In this document: in pieces, positions 23,401 through 34,207 of the stretch
How positions within the stretch are numbered: position 1 is the first letter of the stretch
Layout of the letters: each line of letters starts with the position of its first letter
NCBI GenBank assembly: GCA_963932145.1
Contig: OZ010574.1
Coordinates: forward strand, 64,025,878-64,089,877
Reading direction: 5' to 3'
Source: Acanthosepion lycidas
Lineage: Eukaryota > Mollusca > Cephalopoda > Sepiida > Sepiidae
DNA length: 64,000 bases
Notes under the pieces: model-generated
The model's database searches: none
The model's input: the letters and a program-made list of their open reading frames with translations, nothing else
What the model was told of the DNA's origin: nothing
Translations under genes and position numbers: made by a program

Positions 23401-23654
23401 TATTAGCAAACCAGCAGCAATAATTCTTTTGGCCTCTGTATCAAAAAAGCCTCAGCACAGGGATATGAAGAGCCTAAAACATAATTCTGCTGACGTTAAC
23501 TAACACCCCACTATATATGATTTCCAAATGAAATATAGATCTAAGACTAACACAGCAAAAAAAATACAACCAATAACATCATGTGTCAAAGTAAATTTAC
23601 AGAAATTCAGAAAACGTTACTATCTCTATAAAGCTATATACATAGAAGCATCAA

Positions 23655-24240
23655 AGATCTCACATATTTACAAATCTACCATTCGCTTGTACATTGAATA
23701 CTGCTAGCATATGTCTGGTGCTCCTGCTATTCATCTCGAGGTTCTTGACAAAATCCAAAGAAGTATCTGTAATATAATCGATCCTGACCTGGCATCTCAG
23801 CTTCAGCCACTTTCTGACCAATGTGGCATGGCTTCCCTCTGTCTTTTCTACAAATATTTTCATGGCAACTACTCTGACAAGATTTTTTCCTTAGTGCCCC
23901 AACTAAATGAATTAAAATGTGTCATTAGATTGACATCTAGACCCTACCTGTTTATGGTTGAAATAGCTAAATGCAACCACCATTTCTACTCCAGCAGTTT
24001 CTTTTCTTGCACTTCCCACCTATGGAACTCCTTTCCATTTACTTGCTTCTCTGATAAATACAATCTTCAAAAATTTAAATGCAACATCAATCACTATCTT
24101 CCATCTTATTGAATCCTGTTAATCTTTCGTTCTTTCATCATTTCTCCCTATACTCAGTCTTTTCTTTCACTCCCTGTAACCTCCCCTCCCTGCATACTAG
24201 TGACATTTACACATTGCTTGAGGAGAAATAAATAAAATAA
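23655..24240 (+). mobile_element. Jockey/CR1-like LINE 3' end inserted in the RNase H-type LINE
   Basis: The 133-residue plus frame (23711-24112) reads HLEVLDKIQRSICNIIDPDL, then CLFYKYFHGNYSDK, then CTSHLWNSFPFTC and KFKCNINHYLPSY. It is the best-preserved copy of this C-terminal tail in the window. The T/C-rich 3' region ends in a short A-rich tail (24225-24250). It lies between the RT and RNase H remnants of another LINE, so it is a 5'-truncated later insertion. Confidence 0.8.
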
Positions 24241-24299
24241 AAAAATAAATGAAGTAGCTACAATAGATGAGACCCATAAACAGATCAAACTGATAATGC

Positions 24300-24600
24300 A
24301 TCCATTTACATGGCTGAATTACAAGTGATAAAGATGGCATTTGACTTCATCAAAAATTCAACTAAGTGGCAATTTATAATTGTTATTGATTCCCTATCTG
24401 ACCTAATAACACTCAAAGAAAAAAAATCAAACCACCCATACATTTATAAATTGCTAGAAACTTAACAGAATCTTTAAAAAAAATGCAAAACCATTAATCC
24501 CAGCGATGATACAGAGCCATGTAGGTCTAAAAAGGAAGCAAAAAAAGCAGATACACTGGCTGAAAATGTCACTAATATGGAAAATATAAATATTAAAATA
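24300..24600 (+). pseudogene. LINE RNase H domain remnant
   Basis: The frame starting at ATG 24310 reads MAELQVIKMAFDFIKNSTKW, then FIIVIDSLSDLITL, and later KKADTLAENV. The Glu of AELQ, the Asp of VIDS and the Asp of ADTLA sit where RNase H places its metal-binding acidic residues. Two stops occur between the second and third motifs. RNase H domains are found in I-type LINEs, where they remove RNA from the hybrid. Confidence 0.7.
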
Positions 24601-24633
24601 TCATGAAGACTTCAAAAACAAAATCACTACATA

Positions 24634-24735
24634 CAGTGTAACCCGGATATAAGAGAAACCCGGATATAAGAGGAACCCGGATATAAGAGACTTCTTCTCC
24701 GGTCCCGACAACTCTCTTATATCCGGGTTACACTG
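24634..24735. mobile_element. Tigger/pogo-like MITE, 102 bp
   Basis: The ends are inverted copies of CAGTGTAACCCGGATATAAG. The left arm carries three tandem units of AACCCGGATATAAGAG, whereas the right arm carries one. A CAGTG start with a TATAA-containing TIR is typical of pogo/Tigger elements. The left flank is TA but the right flank reads AT, so the target duplication is blurred. A longer copy with clean TA flanks is at 52021-52206. Confidence 0.85.
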
Positions 24736-25234
24736 ATCCAAAGAAAATGGAAAACAATATAGAACAGTTACCAAAATAATAAAATTTATGAAATCAGATC
24801 AACAGTTGAACTTGTGACTACAGAACCATTGCCTGAATGAATACTTGATACTTTACTGACCCGTGTTCTAATTGAACATACATATCTCAGCCATGTGTAC
24901 CTTCTTAAGATAGAAAACATTCCCAATGTACACATTTTTGACATTGATTAAATATAAAACATAATGATAGAATGCAAAAGGATATACACACATACACCAT
25001 AAATACTATAATATACCAAACTTTAAAATACTATTTTAAAAAAAGTTTCTATTTCTCAGTTACAAGGCTTCCTGAGGGAAGTAGGTCTTCTTAAACTTTT
25101 GTAGATACAATACACACAAAAATACTCCATAAAATATTTGTTTACCAATACAAAATATCCACATTGTAAAAAAAAACTCTATCTATAAAGCAGCCACAGA
25201 TAAAAAGGATTAAAAATTACTTGGCATGAAAAAC

Positions 25235-25440
25235 TATGCTATTTGGCATCTTTGTTTTGTTCTTTTTCTTTGCAAAACCTCAGACAAACCAGGTGCATTG
25301 TCCTGTTGGAAATGTTTATGACAAGATTGGTATACCATAGGCATATATTGAATTGAGGCATACAGTCAGCCACAATAACTGAATAGACTGAGGCATTTAA
25401 ATGATCTTTTATTGGTAGCAAGGGTCCCAATATATGCCAT
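25235..25440 (-). pseudogene. Tc1-like transposase fragment
   Basis: The minus frame 25430-25239 begins MGPLLPIKDHLNASVYSVIV, then ADCMPQFNICLW. In a second frame the same DNA gives a HFQQDNAP motif, the second catalytic Asp block of Tc1 transposases. The LGPLxPIxxxLNAxxYxxIVAD pattern is the conserved lead-in to that Asp. Only the middle of the protein is present. Confidence 0.7.
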
Positions 25441-25618
25441 GAAAATACTTAATTTTTACAGAATAAAATAATTAACCAGTTCAATATACTATATTTTGCA
25501 GCATATAAGGTACAATTACAAAAAAACACCTTCAAAAAATCTTTGTATATCATATTTCATGATGATTAGGTGTTAGTAGGACTTGGGTTAGAGGTTATTG
25601 CTATTAGACTTCATTCAG

Positions 25619-25738
25619 AGGCTTATGACCCCATCCTGTTAAAATACTGGTTACTGTAAACTCACCAAAGTTAAGCAATGTTGAGACTTTTCATTACCTA
25701 AATGGGTGGCCACTTGTGAATATCAGGTACTTTAAGGT
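25619..25738 (+). repeat. 5S rRNA-derived sequence
   Basis: From GCTTATGACCCCATCCTG to ATATCAGGTACTTTAAGG, about 120 bases follow the layout of 5S rRNA: a 5' GCC/CATCC-like start, AAGTTAAGCAATGTTG (box A region), AATGGGTGGCCAC (box C region), and AATATCAGGTACTTTAAG at the 3' end. The length matches 5S rRNA, but many positions have changed, including stems, so it is not a working rRNA gene. It directly abuts a tRNA-derived SINE starting at 25741. Confidence 0.75.
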
Positions 25739-25740
25739 TT

Positions 25741-26000
25741 GATGTGTGGGTGGTGTAATAGATAATGGCTCAGAATTGGAAACTGGAGAACCAAGTTCTA
25801 ATTCAGAATTGAGTTTGTTATATTTACTTATGCACAAATAGCCTTGGGAAAGGTATGAATTCACCTCTTCTCTTCCCAGCTATGGGTTAGTTAGCATTAC
25901 TTGTATCACTAAACCATTATTATCTCAAAAAAAATTTTTACAATGTAAAAATATTTTCAGGCTTTAAATAACCTGCAAAAGGATTGATAAGCTGAAAATG
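25741..26000 (+). mobile_element. tRNA-derived SINE
   Basis: The head GTGGTGTAATAGATAATGG and the B-box position AAGTTCTAATTC correspond to the copy at 1673, with mutations in both boxes. The body shows CAGCTATGGGTTAG and the end is AGGATTGATAAGCTGAAAA. It begins two bases after a 5S-derived segment. Confidence 0.75.
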
Positions 26001-26089
26001 AATCAACCAACAACTTCATTAGATATACTCTTTCTCACACTAATTTTCTATTGATATGACAATGTTCTAAAACACTCTTTTAAAGTTTG

Positions 26090-27175
26090 GGTTCATACTT
26101 TTATGGCATCCCACCTTTCTTGTAGGTAGATTGGCAGCACATCAAGGGTTCAGATCTTTCTTTCTACTGAGATCTGGTGACCGTGTCAGCCAGGTTAGCA
26201 GAAAGAACCTACTGTTGTGTTCCATAAACCAATCAGCCATTATTCTTTTTATATGTGATGGAGTGTTTGTCCTGTTGGAAGTGACCACAGAGGGTGGGAG
26301 CACTAAAGCTATAAACTGAATCCTGCCATCTGTCTAATTAGGGTGTGTCATTTAATTGATCTTTTATTAGAACCAAGAGTACCAATGTATGCCAACAAAA
26401 TATTCCCCATACCATCACACCACGAATATCAGACTGAACAGTTGATATAGTTGATACATTTTATTGGCTGTGAGTTCAATTCCTGCATCAGGTATTGTGT
26501 ACTTGCACTCAATGGAAACTTGCAAGCAATAACTGATCAATATTAATTAAAAATAAAAACTAGACAATATCTCTAGAAATAAGCAGTAGAAAAGAAGTCT
26601 AGGTTAAATAAAGGATACAATTCAGAATTCCCTGTAGGTTAGCCAGATTGATATACACCTGAGGAAGGCTGAAGGGCACAATGGCCAAAATGTTGTGATA
26701 ACAACAACAAAGATGAGGACAATAGTCTGAATATAAATAGTATAAATTACCATCCAAATGCTGTAGAAGAAATCAAGACATCATATCAGGCAATGTTTTG
26801 TAGCATAAATTTATTGTTCTTTTCTGGCATGAGTATCAGCCAGCATGGTCTTCTCTTACTGTAGCCCATTTGTTTCAATTTAGAGATGTTTATCTCTCTA
26901 CACTTATTGTAAAGAGTGAATATTTGTGCTACTTTTACCTTTCTATCAGCTTGAATCAGTTGGACTATTCTCCACTGATCTCTTTCACCGACAAAGAATT
27001 TTTAGTCACAGAATTCCCAATCACTGTGTTTTTTTCTTTTTCTGAGCATTCACTGTCAACCAAAGAGATTGTTGTGCATGATAATCCCTTTAGATCAGCA
27101 GATTTTGCAAGTACTTTTTTGTAGACCAGGTACATCAGTATCATTAAATACCAGGTACACCTCTTTTTGACAACA
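26090..27175 (-). pseudogene. Tc1-like transposon, decayed, with SINE inside
   Basis: Minus strand, in protein order: around 26985-26850, RIVQLIQADRKVKVAQIF then LKQMGYSKRRPCW (the paired helix-turn-helix region of Tc1 transposases); around 26430-26395, GVMVWGIFCWHTL; at 26271, the HFQQD motif with the second catalytic Asp; then a degraded RSPDLS-like end, the third catalytic block. Stops and frameshifts occur throughout. A SINE-like segment at 26455-26756 separates the N-terminal and catalytic parts. The element is dead. A related fragment is at 25235. Confidence 0.75.
26455..26756 (+). mobile_element. SINE-like insertion in Tc1 remnant
   Basis: Contains a B-box-like GAGTTCAATTCCTGC at 26470 and a 3' block CACCTGAGGAAGGCTGAAGG, then AAAATGTTGTGATAACAA, then GACAATAGTCTGAATA. 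The same 3' block is at 59683-59752 and, inverted, at 59370-59474. The A box is not clear. Confidence 0.55.
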
Positions 27176-27284
27176 ATCTTCTATGATAGTAATGGCATCT
27201 TTAAGCAGGACAATACACATGGCCATGCTAAAAAACTTGGATTTCACTGTTTTCCTGGACAGAATATCCTAAATCTTATAACAT

Positions 27285-27312
<28 letters not shown>

Positions 27313-27315
<3 letters not shown>

Positions 27316-28173
27316 GGAGCAATGGATAAATTGTTATCGAAATTATGCAAAAATTAAAATAACACTGACATCTTATTTTAACTGATATACTTACCAAAAT
27401 TATACAAAAATCTCTTGAAATTTATTCCATAAAATTGCCATTGGTTTCAACTCTGGCCTCTAGATTGCATCAGAATCTCCTGCAACTCTTCTGGATGGTC
27501 TCCTTGTTTAAATTGGTGAATGCTGCCATAATCCTTGCCTTCAACTCATCTTTGGTGTTACAAGGAGTTTAGTTGCTCTCTTGCTCAACTGCACTCCACA
27601 CATAATAATCAAGGGGGTTGCAGTCTGTGGAGTTAGGTGGTCAGATATAAGGGGTGGTGTGGTCACAGAAATTGTCTGACAGCCATGACTGTGTTCTCTT
27701 GCATTTGTGGCATGGTGCATGGTCCTGTTGCCAGACATAGGGTCTTCAATCAGCCACCCTCTTGACCCAACACAGCACTACCTCCTTAAGGCACTTGATG
27801 TAGGTCTCTGTGTTGAGTCTGTTGCCCTGTGAGAAGATAAATGGAGGCATAACGTTGCCATTACTAGTGATTACTCCAAGCACCTTCATAATCACCATTA
27901 GACTGATCTAACTCTTTCTGAATTTTCTGCACTGTCCTTAGATTGACACCTAAACACTCTGGAATGTTTATATTGTAGAATCTGGCATGGATGCCAAGCA
28001 GTACATCATATTATTTCCAGATGTCTGGCAGATAGAATTGCATCATGGTACTCTTTTTCTTACAGGCAGTGCCCAACTTACCCTGCTATACTGTGCAGTT
28101 GATAAAATCAAAAACAAATAATGCACATGCATGCAAATAAAAGTATAAAATGGCTACAATTTACCCATTCCAC

Positions 28174-28178
<5 letters not shown>
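27313..28178 (-). mobile_element. Mariner-like transposon with internal deletion
   Basis: Inverted ends are visible: GGGAGCAATGGATAAATTGT near 27315 and the complement of ACAATTTACCCATTCCACCC at 28157-28176. Both ends run directly into TA repeats, so the target duplication is hidden. The minus strand encodes, in order: LGVNLRTVQKIQKELDQSNG (DNA-binding helix-turn-helix region), VTSNGNVMPPFIF-like sequence in shifted frames, WQQDHAPCHK (second Asp) and PPNSTDCNPLDYYVW (third Asp). I count 32 residues between those two Asp. A stop precedes PPNS and another follows EQESN. The central part, including the first catalytic Asp, is missing. Confidence 0.8.

Positions 28179-28224
<46 letters not shown>
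28178..28224. repeat. (TA)n microsatellite
   Basis: About 23 TA units directly outside the right end of the mariner-like element. Confidence 0.95.
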
Positions 28225-28225
<1 letters not shown>

Positions 28226-28340
28226 TAAATATACATATTATCCCTATGCATATTATCTACACTCACTACCTGAAAATTGCGCTGTATATGAAACTCGGTC
28301 ATGCTATTGGTGAGGGATAATATGTATATTTCTTAATATA
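28222..28340. repeat. Inverted repeat with ~18 bp arms
   Basis: AATATACATATTATCCCT near 28229 is matched by AGGGATAATATGTATATT at 28314-28331. The loop of about 65 bases includes GTATATGAAACTCGGTCATG. It starts at the edge of the TA array and has no target duplication that can be recognised. Confidence 0.7.
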
Positions 28341-28724
28341 TACTTAATAGGTCTGTTTTATTACATCAACCACTGTTTTATTAACACCAGCAGTATATAT
28401 GAATAAAAGGAAAAATTATTTTAGCCCTTATGTTTTATCCTCTAAAGAATTTTATCAACGCAAATGTAAGGATTTTATTTTGTAACAAGAGTTTATATAC
28501 AAGCGTAAAAATGTTATTGATTTTTTCAAAGTTTTTAAATTTAAGAATACTCATAAATATTGAGATTTGCTATCAACCAGAATTTTTCTTATGAGATTTT
28601 GTAGATTGTGGGTGACTAAATGCCTTTTTATAGCACTTTGATCAGATTTGTGACGTGTGAGGCATCTGAGGCAATAGTGTGACTGATATAGCTAAGTGAT
28701 TTATGACAAGAAATACAAACAAAC

Positions 28725-29089
<365 letters not shown>

Positions 29090-29096
29090 TAGACAC

Positions 29097-29490
29097 ACAG
29101 ACACAGTGGAGTAATTGATAACTGCTCAGATTGAGAAACTGGAGAACCAAGTTCAAATCCCAGAGATTCACTTATTTGCCTATATCAGTGGGAAATGTAT
29201 GAATCCATCTCCCCCCCCCAGATATGGATTGAATAACAGGACAGAATGGGCCCCTATAGACTGGGTTGGCAACTAGTCTAGTAAAGGAAATTCTGAATTA
29301 AAACCACCTGCTGCCTTGTAGATCTGCTGCTTCTGAGAGCATGGATGGAGTAATCCCAACATCCCTGATACAAAAGGAACTGATAAGCCATTGCACTATC
29401 TTGCTTTGAATGTCACCATGAACCACAATTGTGAGATGGAGGGGAGTGGTGACCACAGTTGTCTAAAATGCACTAGCCTAATAAATGTTG
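29097..29490 (+). mobile_element. tRNA-derived SINE
   Basis: GTGGAGTAATTGATAACTGC (A-box region) and AAGTTCAAATCCC (B box) are followed by ATGAATCCATCTCCCC, then GACTGGGTTGGCAACTAGTC, as in the 50670 copy. It sits directly downstream of the long TA array. The 3' part from about 29330 (ACTGATAAGCCATTGCACTA) is not shared with the other copies. Confidence 0.75.
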
Positions 29491-29607
29491 AATGATGATT
29501 ACTGTAAATGTTATTTTTATGCGTACAGGTGTTTCATTTTCTATCCATAGTTTTTAATTTTCTTAGTGAAATTAATAACAATCAAGCTCAATCAAGAAGC
29601 TCTACTA

Positions 29608-29708
29608 TTAGGCTGGTGCAAAAATAATGACGTAATAATGTCGTTTTTTGACGTATTTTTGACGTCAAAAAACGACATCATTACGTCATTACTTTTGCAC
29701 CAACCTAA
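29608..29708. mobile_element. Mariner-derived palindromic MITE, 101 bp
   Basis: Flanked by TA (29606-29607 and 29709-29710), ends TTAGGCTGGTGCAAAA and TTTTGCACCAACCTAA. The arms contain GACGTAATAATGTCG and its near-complement CGACATCATTACGTC, an insert lacking in the 80-bp form at 16800. The centre is GACGTATTTTTGACGTC. The arm mismatches (GGCTGG vs CCAACC; ATAATG vs CATTAC) are few. Confidence 0.93.
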
Positions 29709-29711
29709 TAA

Positions 29712-30526
29712 AAAGAAAAATTATATCTGGCAGCAGCAATCAAAATTGTATCCTTTTTTTCTATAATTAATATGGCAAAGAAATGTGATTTAATTGACTC
29801 TGAGTGTTACATTTTTTTTACATATGCTGACCTAGTCTTTAGATAAAAGTAAAAAAAATAACCTTGATCAATGTCACCTATAAATGTGGTATTCAACACT
29901 ATAAAATGATGATGTTACTAGCCAGTAGCTCTTGTTCTCAGTCATAATATTTTGGCTTATCAGGATTTATAAATTAACAGAATTAGATTTAATGTAATAT
30001 TTTTAATTTTTTTTTTTTGTTTTGTTAGAATGCCTGCCAGGAAAAAGCACTTGGAATAAAAATGGAGGCACATTTCTATTCTCTGAGTGGAAGCAAATTA
30101 GGAGATGAATTTCTGAGAAATGATGATGTGAAGTGAAAAATGTCACTTACACCCATATGTGTATGTGCACAGTGTTATTTGCACTTGATAATTTGATAAT
30201 CTTTTTATTCAAATTCCTTTTCTGATGTTTTAGCTCTGTTCGCACGTCCCTTCTTCATGTAACACCCACTTAATCAAACTTCTATTTTTATTGATTGTCA
30301 CTTACTACTTCATCAATGTGCCAAGTCCCTTCTGCACTAGGAGGTATGTTTAAACTGGTGTTACCTCAGTTAATTTTATGACATGTCAACACTTGTTGGG
30401 TCATTTAATGATAATTTTTTTATTTATTTTGAGAATGGGCAACTATTTGAATTAAAAGAAATTCTTTTGCTTTTCAGTAAATATTGCTCAGTTATATTTA
30501 GAACATTATGCATTAATTTGTTTTAA

Positions 30527-30530
<4 letters not shown>
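29712..30530. other. No feature recognised
   Basis: AT-rich with a T run near 30010. No repeat family or coding pattern seen. Confidence 0.5.
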
Positions 30531-30562
<32 letters not shown>

Positions 30563-30565
<3 letters not shown>

Positions 30566-31140
30566 AAACATTTCACTCCAAGCAAATCAGGAATACCACG
30601 AGAATGCAGGGAGTTCAAAAAAGTGAAAGTGAGAGAAAAGAGGGTGGGGTTGAGGAAAAGAAAAAAAGGACAGGGATCAAAGCAACAGAAGATGACAACT
30701 GACAATACATTTAAATTTCTGAAGATTCTAGTTTTCAGGGAAATAAGTGAGAGGAAGGTAATTCCATTGTCTGGAAGTGCGAGGAAGGAAATAGTTGGAG
30801 TGATGGTTACATTTAACTATTTCAACAGTAAATGGGTAGATATAGATTCCAATCTAGTACAATGCTTAAATTCATGTAGTAAAAAGCTCAAAAGAGCAGC
30901 TAACATGAAAATATTTGTAGAAAAGACAAGGGGAAGCCATGTCACTTTGGTGAGAAAATAACTGAAGTCAAGATTCCAACTCAGGATTGACAACATTGCA
31001 GATCCTTCTTTGGATTTTGTCAAGAACTTTGAGATGAATAGTAGGAGCACCAGACCAGATATAGAAAGAGTATTCGATGCATGGGTGAATGGTAGATTTG
31101 TAGATGTGTGAGATGGACTCTGACAAGAAATATGTGTCTG
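30563..31140 (-). mobile_element. Jockey/CR1-like LINE 3' end, copy A of an inverted pair
   Basis: The minus strand carries the tail family (CAAGCAAATCAGG block at the 3' end). Toward 31090 the coding part reads VLDKIQRRICNVVNPELES before breaking. It is preceded by a short TA run (30532-30561). At 31140 the LINE joins a minisatellite, and the same junction occurs inverted at about 36065. Confidence 0.8.
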
Positions 31141-31144
31141 TAAG

Positions 31145-31790
31145 AATTTACTTGTTTCAGGGATAAGTATTAAGTCTACATGCATTTGCTTGATTCAGGG
31201 TTAGGAAAACATTAATCATTTCTAGATGTCTTTCTACATTTACTTGGTTCTCGGATACGTAAGTATTGGTCATTTGTATTTGAGTCATTCATTATTTACT
31301 TGGTTCAGGCATAGGTAAATAGCATTATTTTTAATATTTAGTCTCCTAAGCATTTATTTGGTTTAGGGATAAATTAATTTTAATCATTTATATTTGAGTC
31401 TCCAAATAAGTAATTACTTGGTTTTGGGATAGATAAAAATATTGATCATTTGAATTTGAGTCTTTCAGTATTTACTTGGTTCAAGCATAAGTAAATAGAG
31501 TTTTTTTTTTTTAATATTTAGGCTCTCAAGCATTTTACTTGGTTCAGGGTTAAATAGATTTTGGTTATTTATATTTGAATCTGCACAAATCTGATCAAAT
31601 ACTTGGTTCTGGGATAGGTAAATATTTGTGTTTTATAATTGTGTCGATAAGCATTTACTCTGAGGATCGGTAAATATTGTTTGCTTTTGTTTCATGTTGC
31701 TTGTTTGCAAGTTAAGGAAATATTGGCTCGTTTTTATGTAAACATCAGTCTTTTATAATTTAACCTATAAACATTTAATTGTTTTTGAAA
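31145..31790. repeat. ~60 bp minisatellite, array A
   Basis: About 11 diverged units centred on TTTACTTGGTTCAGG, then GATAGGTAAATATTGGTCAT, then TTTGAGTCTCCAAGCA, with 57-62 base spacing. Some units contain T runs (31501-31514). The reverse complement of this array is at 35664-36080. Confidence 0.85.
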
Positions 31791-31794
31791 ACGG

Positions 31795-32485
31795 TAACAG
31801 CAAGAAGACAGAATGCATGGTTGTTAGCAAAAGGCTGAGCCCAAAATTCAAATTGCAAATTGGAGATACCAAAATCAAACAAGTATGAAAATTTAAATAT
31901 CTGGGAAGTGTTTTAACAGCGGTTGGAAAGAGTGACACTGAAATCCAAAGGTGTATTGGGATAGTCAAAGATACATTCCAAAAGTTTAACAGAGTACTAA
32001 GAAATAGAAAAACTTTGCTAGAAACAAGGAAAAGAGTACTAAACTGTTATGCAATACCTGTCCTTCTATATAGAAGTGAGTGCTGGACAATCTTCTCAAA
32101 GATGAAGAAGAGACTTCAAGCAACAGAAATGTGCTTCTACAGAATAATGTTACAGATACCATGAACTGAACATGTAAGCAATGACAAAAATGTTAGAGAA
32201 AATGGAAACAAAAAGGAGACTTATACTTAACATCAGAAAGAGATAGGTTTTTGGCATATAATGAGAAAAGAGGGCTTGGAAAATCTGATACTCACAGAAC
32301 AGATTAAAGGCAAGAGTGACAGAGGAAAACAATGCATAACATAATTAGTGAGTTCAAGTAAATGGATGGTAGAAGAGGGTTTAAGAGAAATAACAGAAAG
32401 ACAAAATTTATTAAGAGCTACAAGGAACAGGAAGTTGTGGAGAGCCATGATTGACTACGTCCTGAGGGGACATGGCACATAAAGA
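31795..32485 (+). pseudogene. RTE LINE 3' part, most complete tail copy
   Basis: The plus strand, with stops and small shifts, reads KTECMVVSKRLSPKFKLQIG, KYLGSVLTAVGKSDTEIQ, RVLRNRKTLLETRKRVLNCY, VLLYRSECWTIFSKMKKRLQ, TEHVSN, MRKEGLENLILTEQIKGKSD and RKLWRAMIDYVLRGHGT. This is the whole region from just after YADD to the C terminus of the RTE protein. The usual LLYGSECW is LLYRSECW. The YADD box is not included. Confidence 0.85.
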
Positions 32486-33880
32486 AGAAGAAATGGTGGT
32501 GATTTATGTAATCATTTAGTTACTCGGTGGTTGCTTTGGTAAGAGGGATAACCCTAGAGATGTAATGCAGGTAGTGTATTTGCATACTATACCTTACTGA
32601 CAGGGTATAGCATTCTAAATTTGATTGCATTTTATTGATTATAGAAATATCTGCAATGACTTCTGAAATTAATTTGTTTGGGAATGTTTTGTTATTGTGA
32701 ATAATTGAAAAGAAGACATTAGTTTGATTCAAGATCAAAAGCATTTATCCAATTTTCTTTTTTCCAATGTTTTCAGTTGTATAACAGTTGATGATTTACC
32801 TCCTAAAAGATTTTCTATATACTCATCTATTGTAGAGAGAGTGTCATCTTCTTTAGTAATGCTCTATGCTCTAAAGTTGGCTTTCTTCTGAAATCTTTTT
32901 GATGTTCAGAATTCAATACCTTTGAAACTAATGTATTCTGTACATTTAATAAAGTGATACCTGACTGAATACTCAGATGGTGTTTTGTAAAGATTTTTTT
33001 CCTATTCATCTATGTTTGAAGTTGTAAGAAAAAATATTTTTTTTTTTTATCCTGGCTTCTTTGAGAGCTCTGAAACTTTCTGAGAAAAGGATTAAAAATA
33101 TAAATAGTAAAATATTTCTTAGCATCACAATTGTTATTTTTCTCCCAGAAATAAGTACTTTGGAAATCAGAATTCTTAATGAGATGAAATAAATTAAAAA
33201 AAAAAAAAATTGGTTTCATTTTTTATTTTATTTATCAGCAAATGTTCTGATTTTTCCTCAAAGATACTATCCATATACAGACCCTCTTCAATGGATCTTA
33301 CTCCTTAGACTTTCAAAAAAATTTTTTTACGATTATATAATCTTCAAGATTTTGTGCAAGAAGAAAGAAAAAAGAAAATAAAAGAAAATGTAAGAAATCA
33401 GAAGTGGGATATGACATCTTTTAAAGCCAATAATACATTTTATGGTGAACCTGGGATTTTTCTTCATCTTTTTTGTCTTCTGTTTCTCCTGTCTGCCTTC
33501 ATTCTTAGTTATTACCTCATCACTGGTTTAAAGTCTTTCTCCCTACCAACAAATTTGTAACCTTTGTATACTTTTGGAATTTACATAACCACCACTTTCT
33601 AGTTATATCAGGTATGCCACTCTGAGTATGTCCCTTTTCCAAATTGCAAATGGGAGATTATGGCATGCAAAGTATGTTGTCATTTTCAATTCTAGCAAGT
33701 GCGTTGAATCGTGGTAGATATTTTGTATGCAATTATAGATTTTCCGCAACACAATCCGTTTCAGAGTCAAAAATAACATTGCAATATTTCAGTTTCTGCT
33801 GCTGATGTTTGTCCCTCATCGTCAGTTGTTTTAAATGTAAATCACAAGAAAATATTAAGAGCAATGGAAACTTTTAAAAT
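32486..33880. other. No feature recognised
   Basis: About 1.4 kb of AT-rich, apparently lower-copy sequence. Short minus frames at 32520-33219 have no known motif. Confidence 0.5.
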
Positions 33881-33884
33881 TTTT

Positions 33885-34207
33885 TGTGAAAATGTAAGTA
33901 ATATATTACAAAGCAATCAAATGAAACAATAATTTAGAACCAGAGTAAAAGACATTGTTATAGCCATATCACATTGAAACAACAATTTTTGATCACTGGA
34001 ATTAAGCCATGTTGAACCTGGTCAGTACTCAGATGGATGGACATTGGGGAATACCAGTGTACAAGAAGATAGAAAAAATATGTCAGAGGTATTAAGGGGA
34101 TAAAATAATTATTTGACTCACACTGTGTTAAGATCCAATAAAAACAGAGAGAAATATAAGTAATATATTACAAGGCAATCAAATAAAACAATAATTTAGA
34201 ACCAGTA
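33885..34207 (+). repeat. 5S rRNA-derived repeat unit 1 and start of unit 2
   Basis: 33957-34064 follows 5S rRNA: TTATAGCCATATCACATTGA at the 5' side, GGAATTAAGCCATGTTGAAC (box A region), CTGGTCAGTACTCAGATGG (intermediate element and box C region), and GGGGAATACCAGTGTAC at the 3' side. It is followed by a spacer of about 150 bases and then by a repeat of the pre-5S block AATAATTTAGAACCAG at 34189, which begins unit 2. The unit period is about 264 bases once the inserted element is removed. Confidence 0.8.

Larger units (their letters stand above)
19700..25010 (+). mobile_element. Decayed full-length LINE with ORF1, EN, RT and RNase H traces
   Basis: Plus-strand fragments appear in the order expected of an I/jockey-type non-LTR retrotransposon: ORF1 zinc knuckles (about 20 kb), endonuclease C terminus (22.0-22.1 kb), linker and RT region (22.1-23.4 kb), RNase H (24.3-24.6 kb) and a C-terminal tail (24.74-24.96 kb). 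Every part has stops and frameshifts. It is interrupted by repeat copies at 20.85-21.85 kb, a different LINE tail at 23655-24240 and a MITE at 24634-24735. The presence of RNase H favours the I-like group, but the clade is an inference. Confidence 0.8.
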
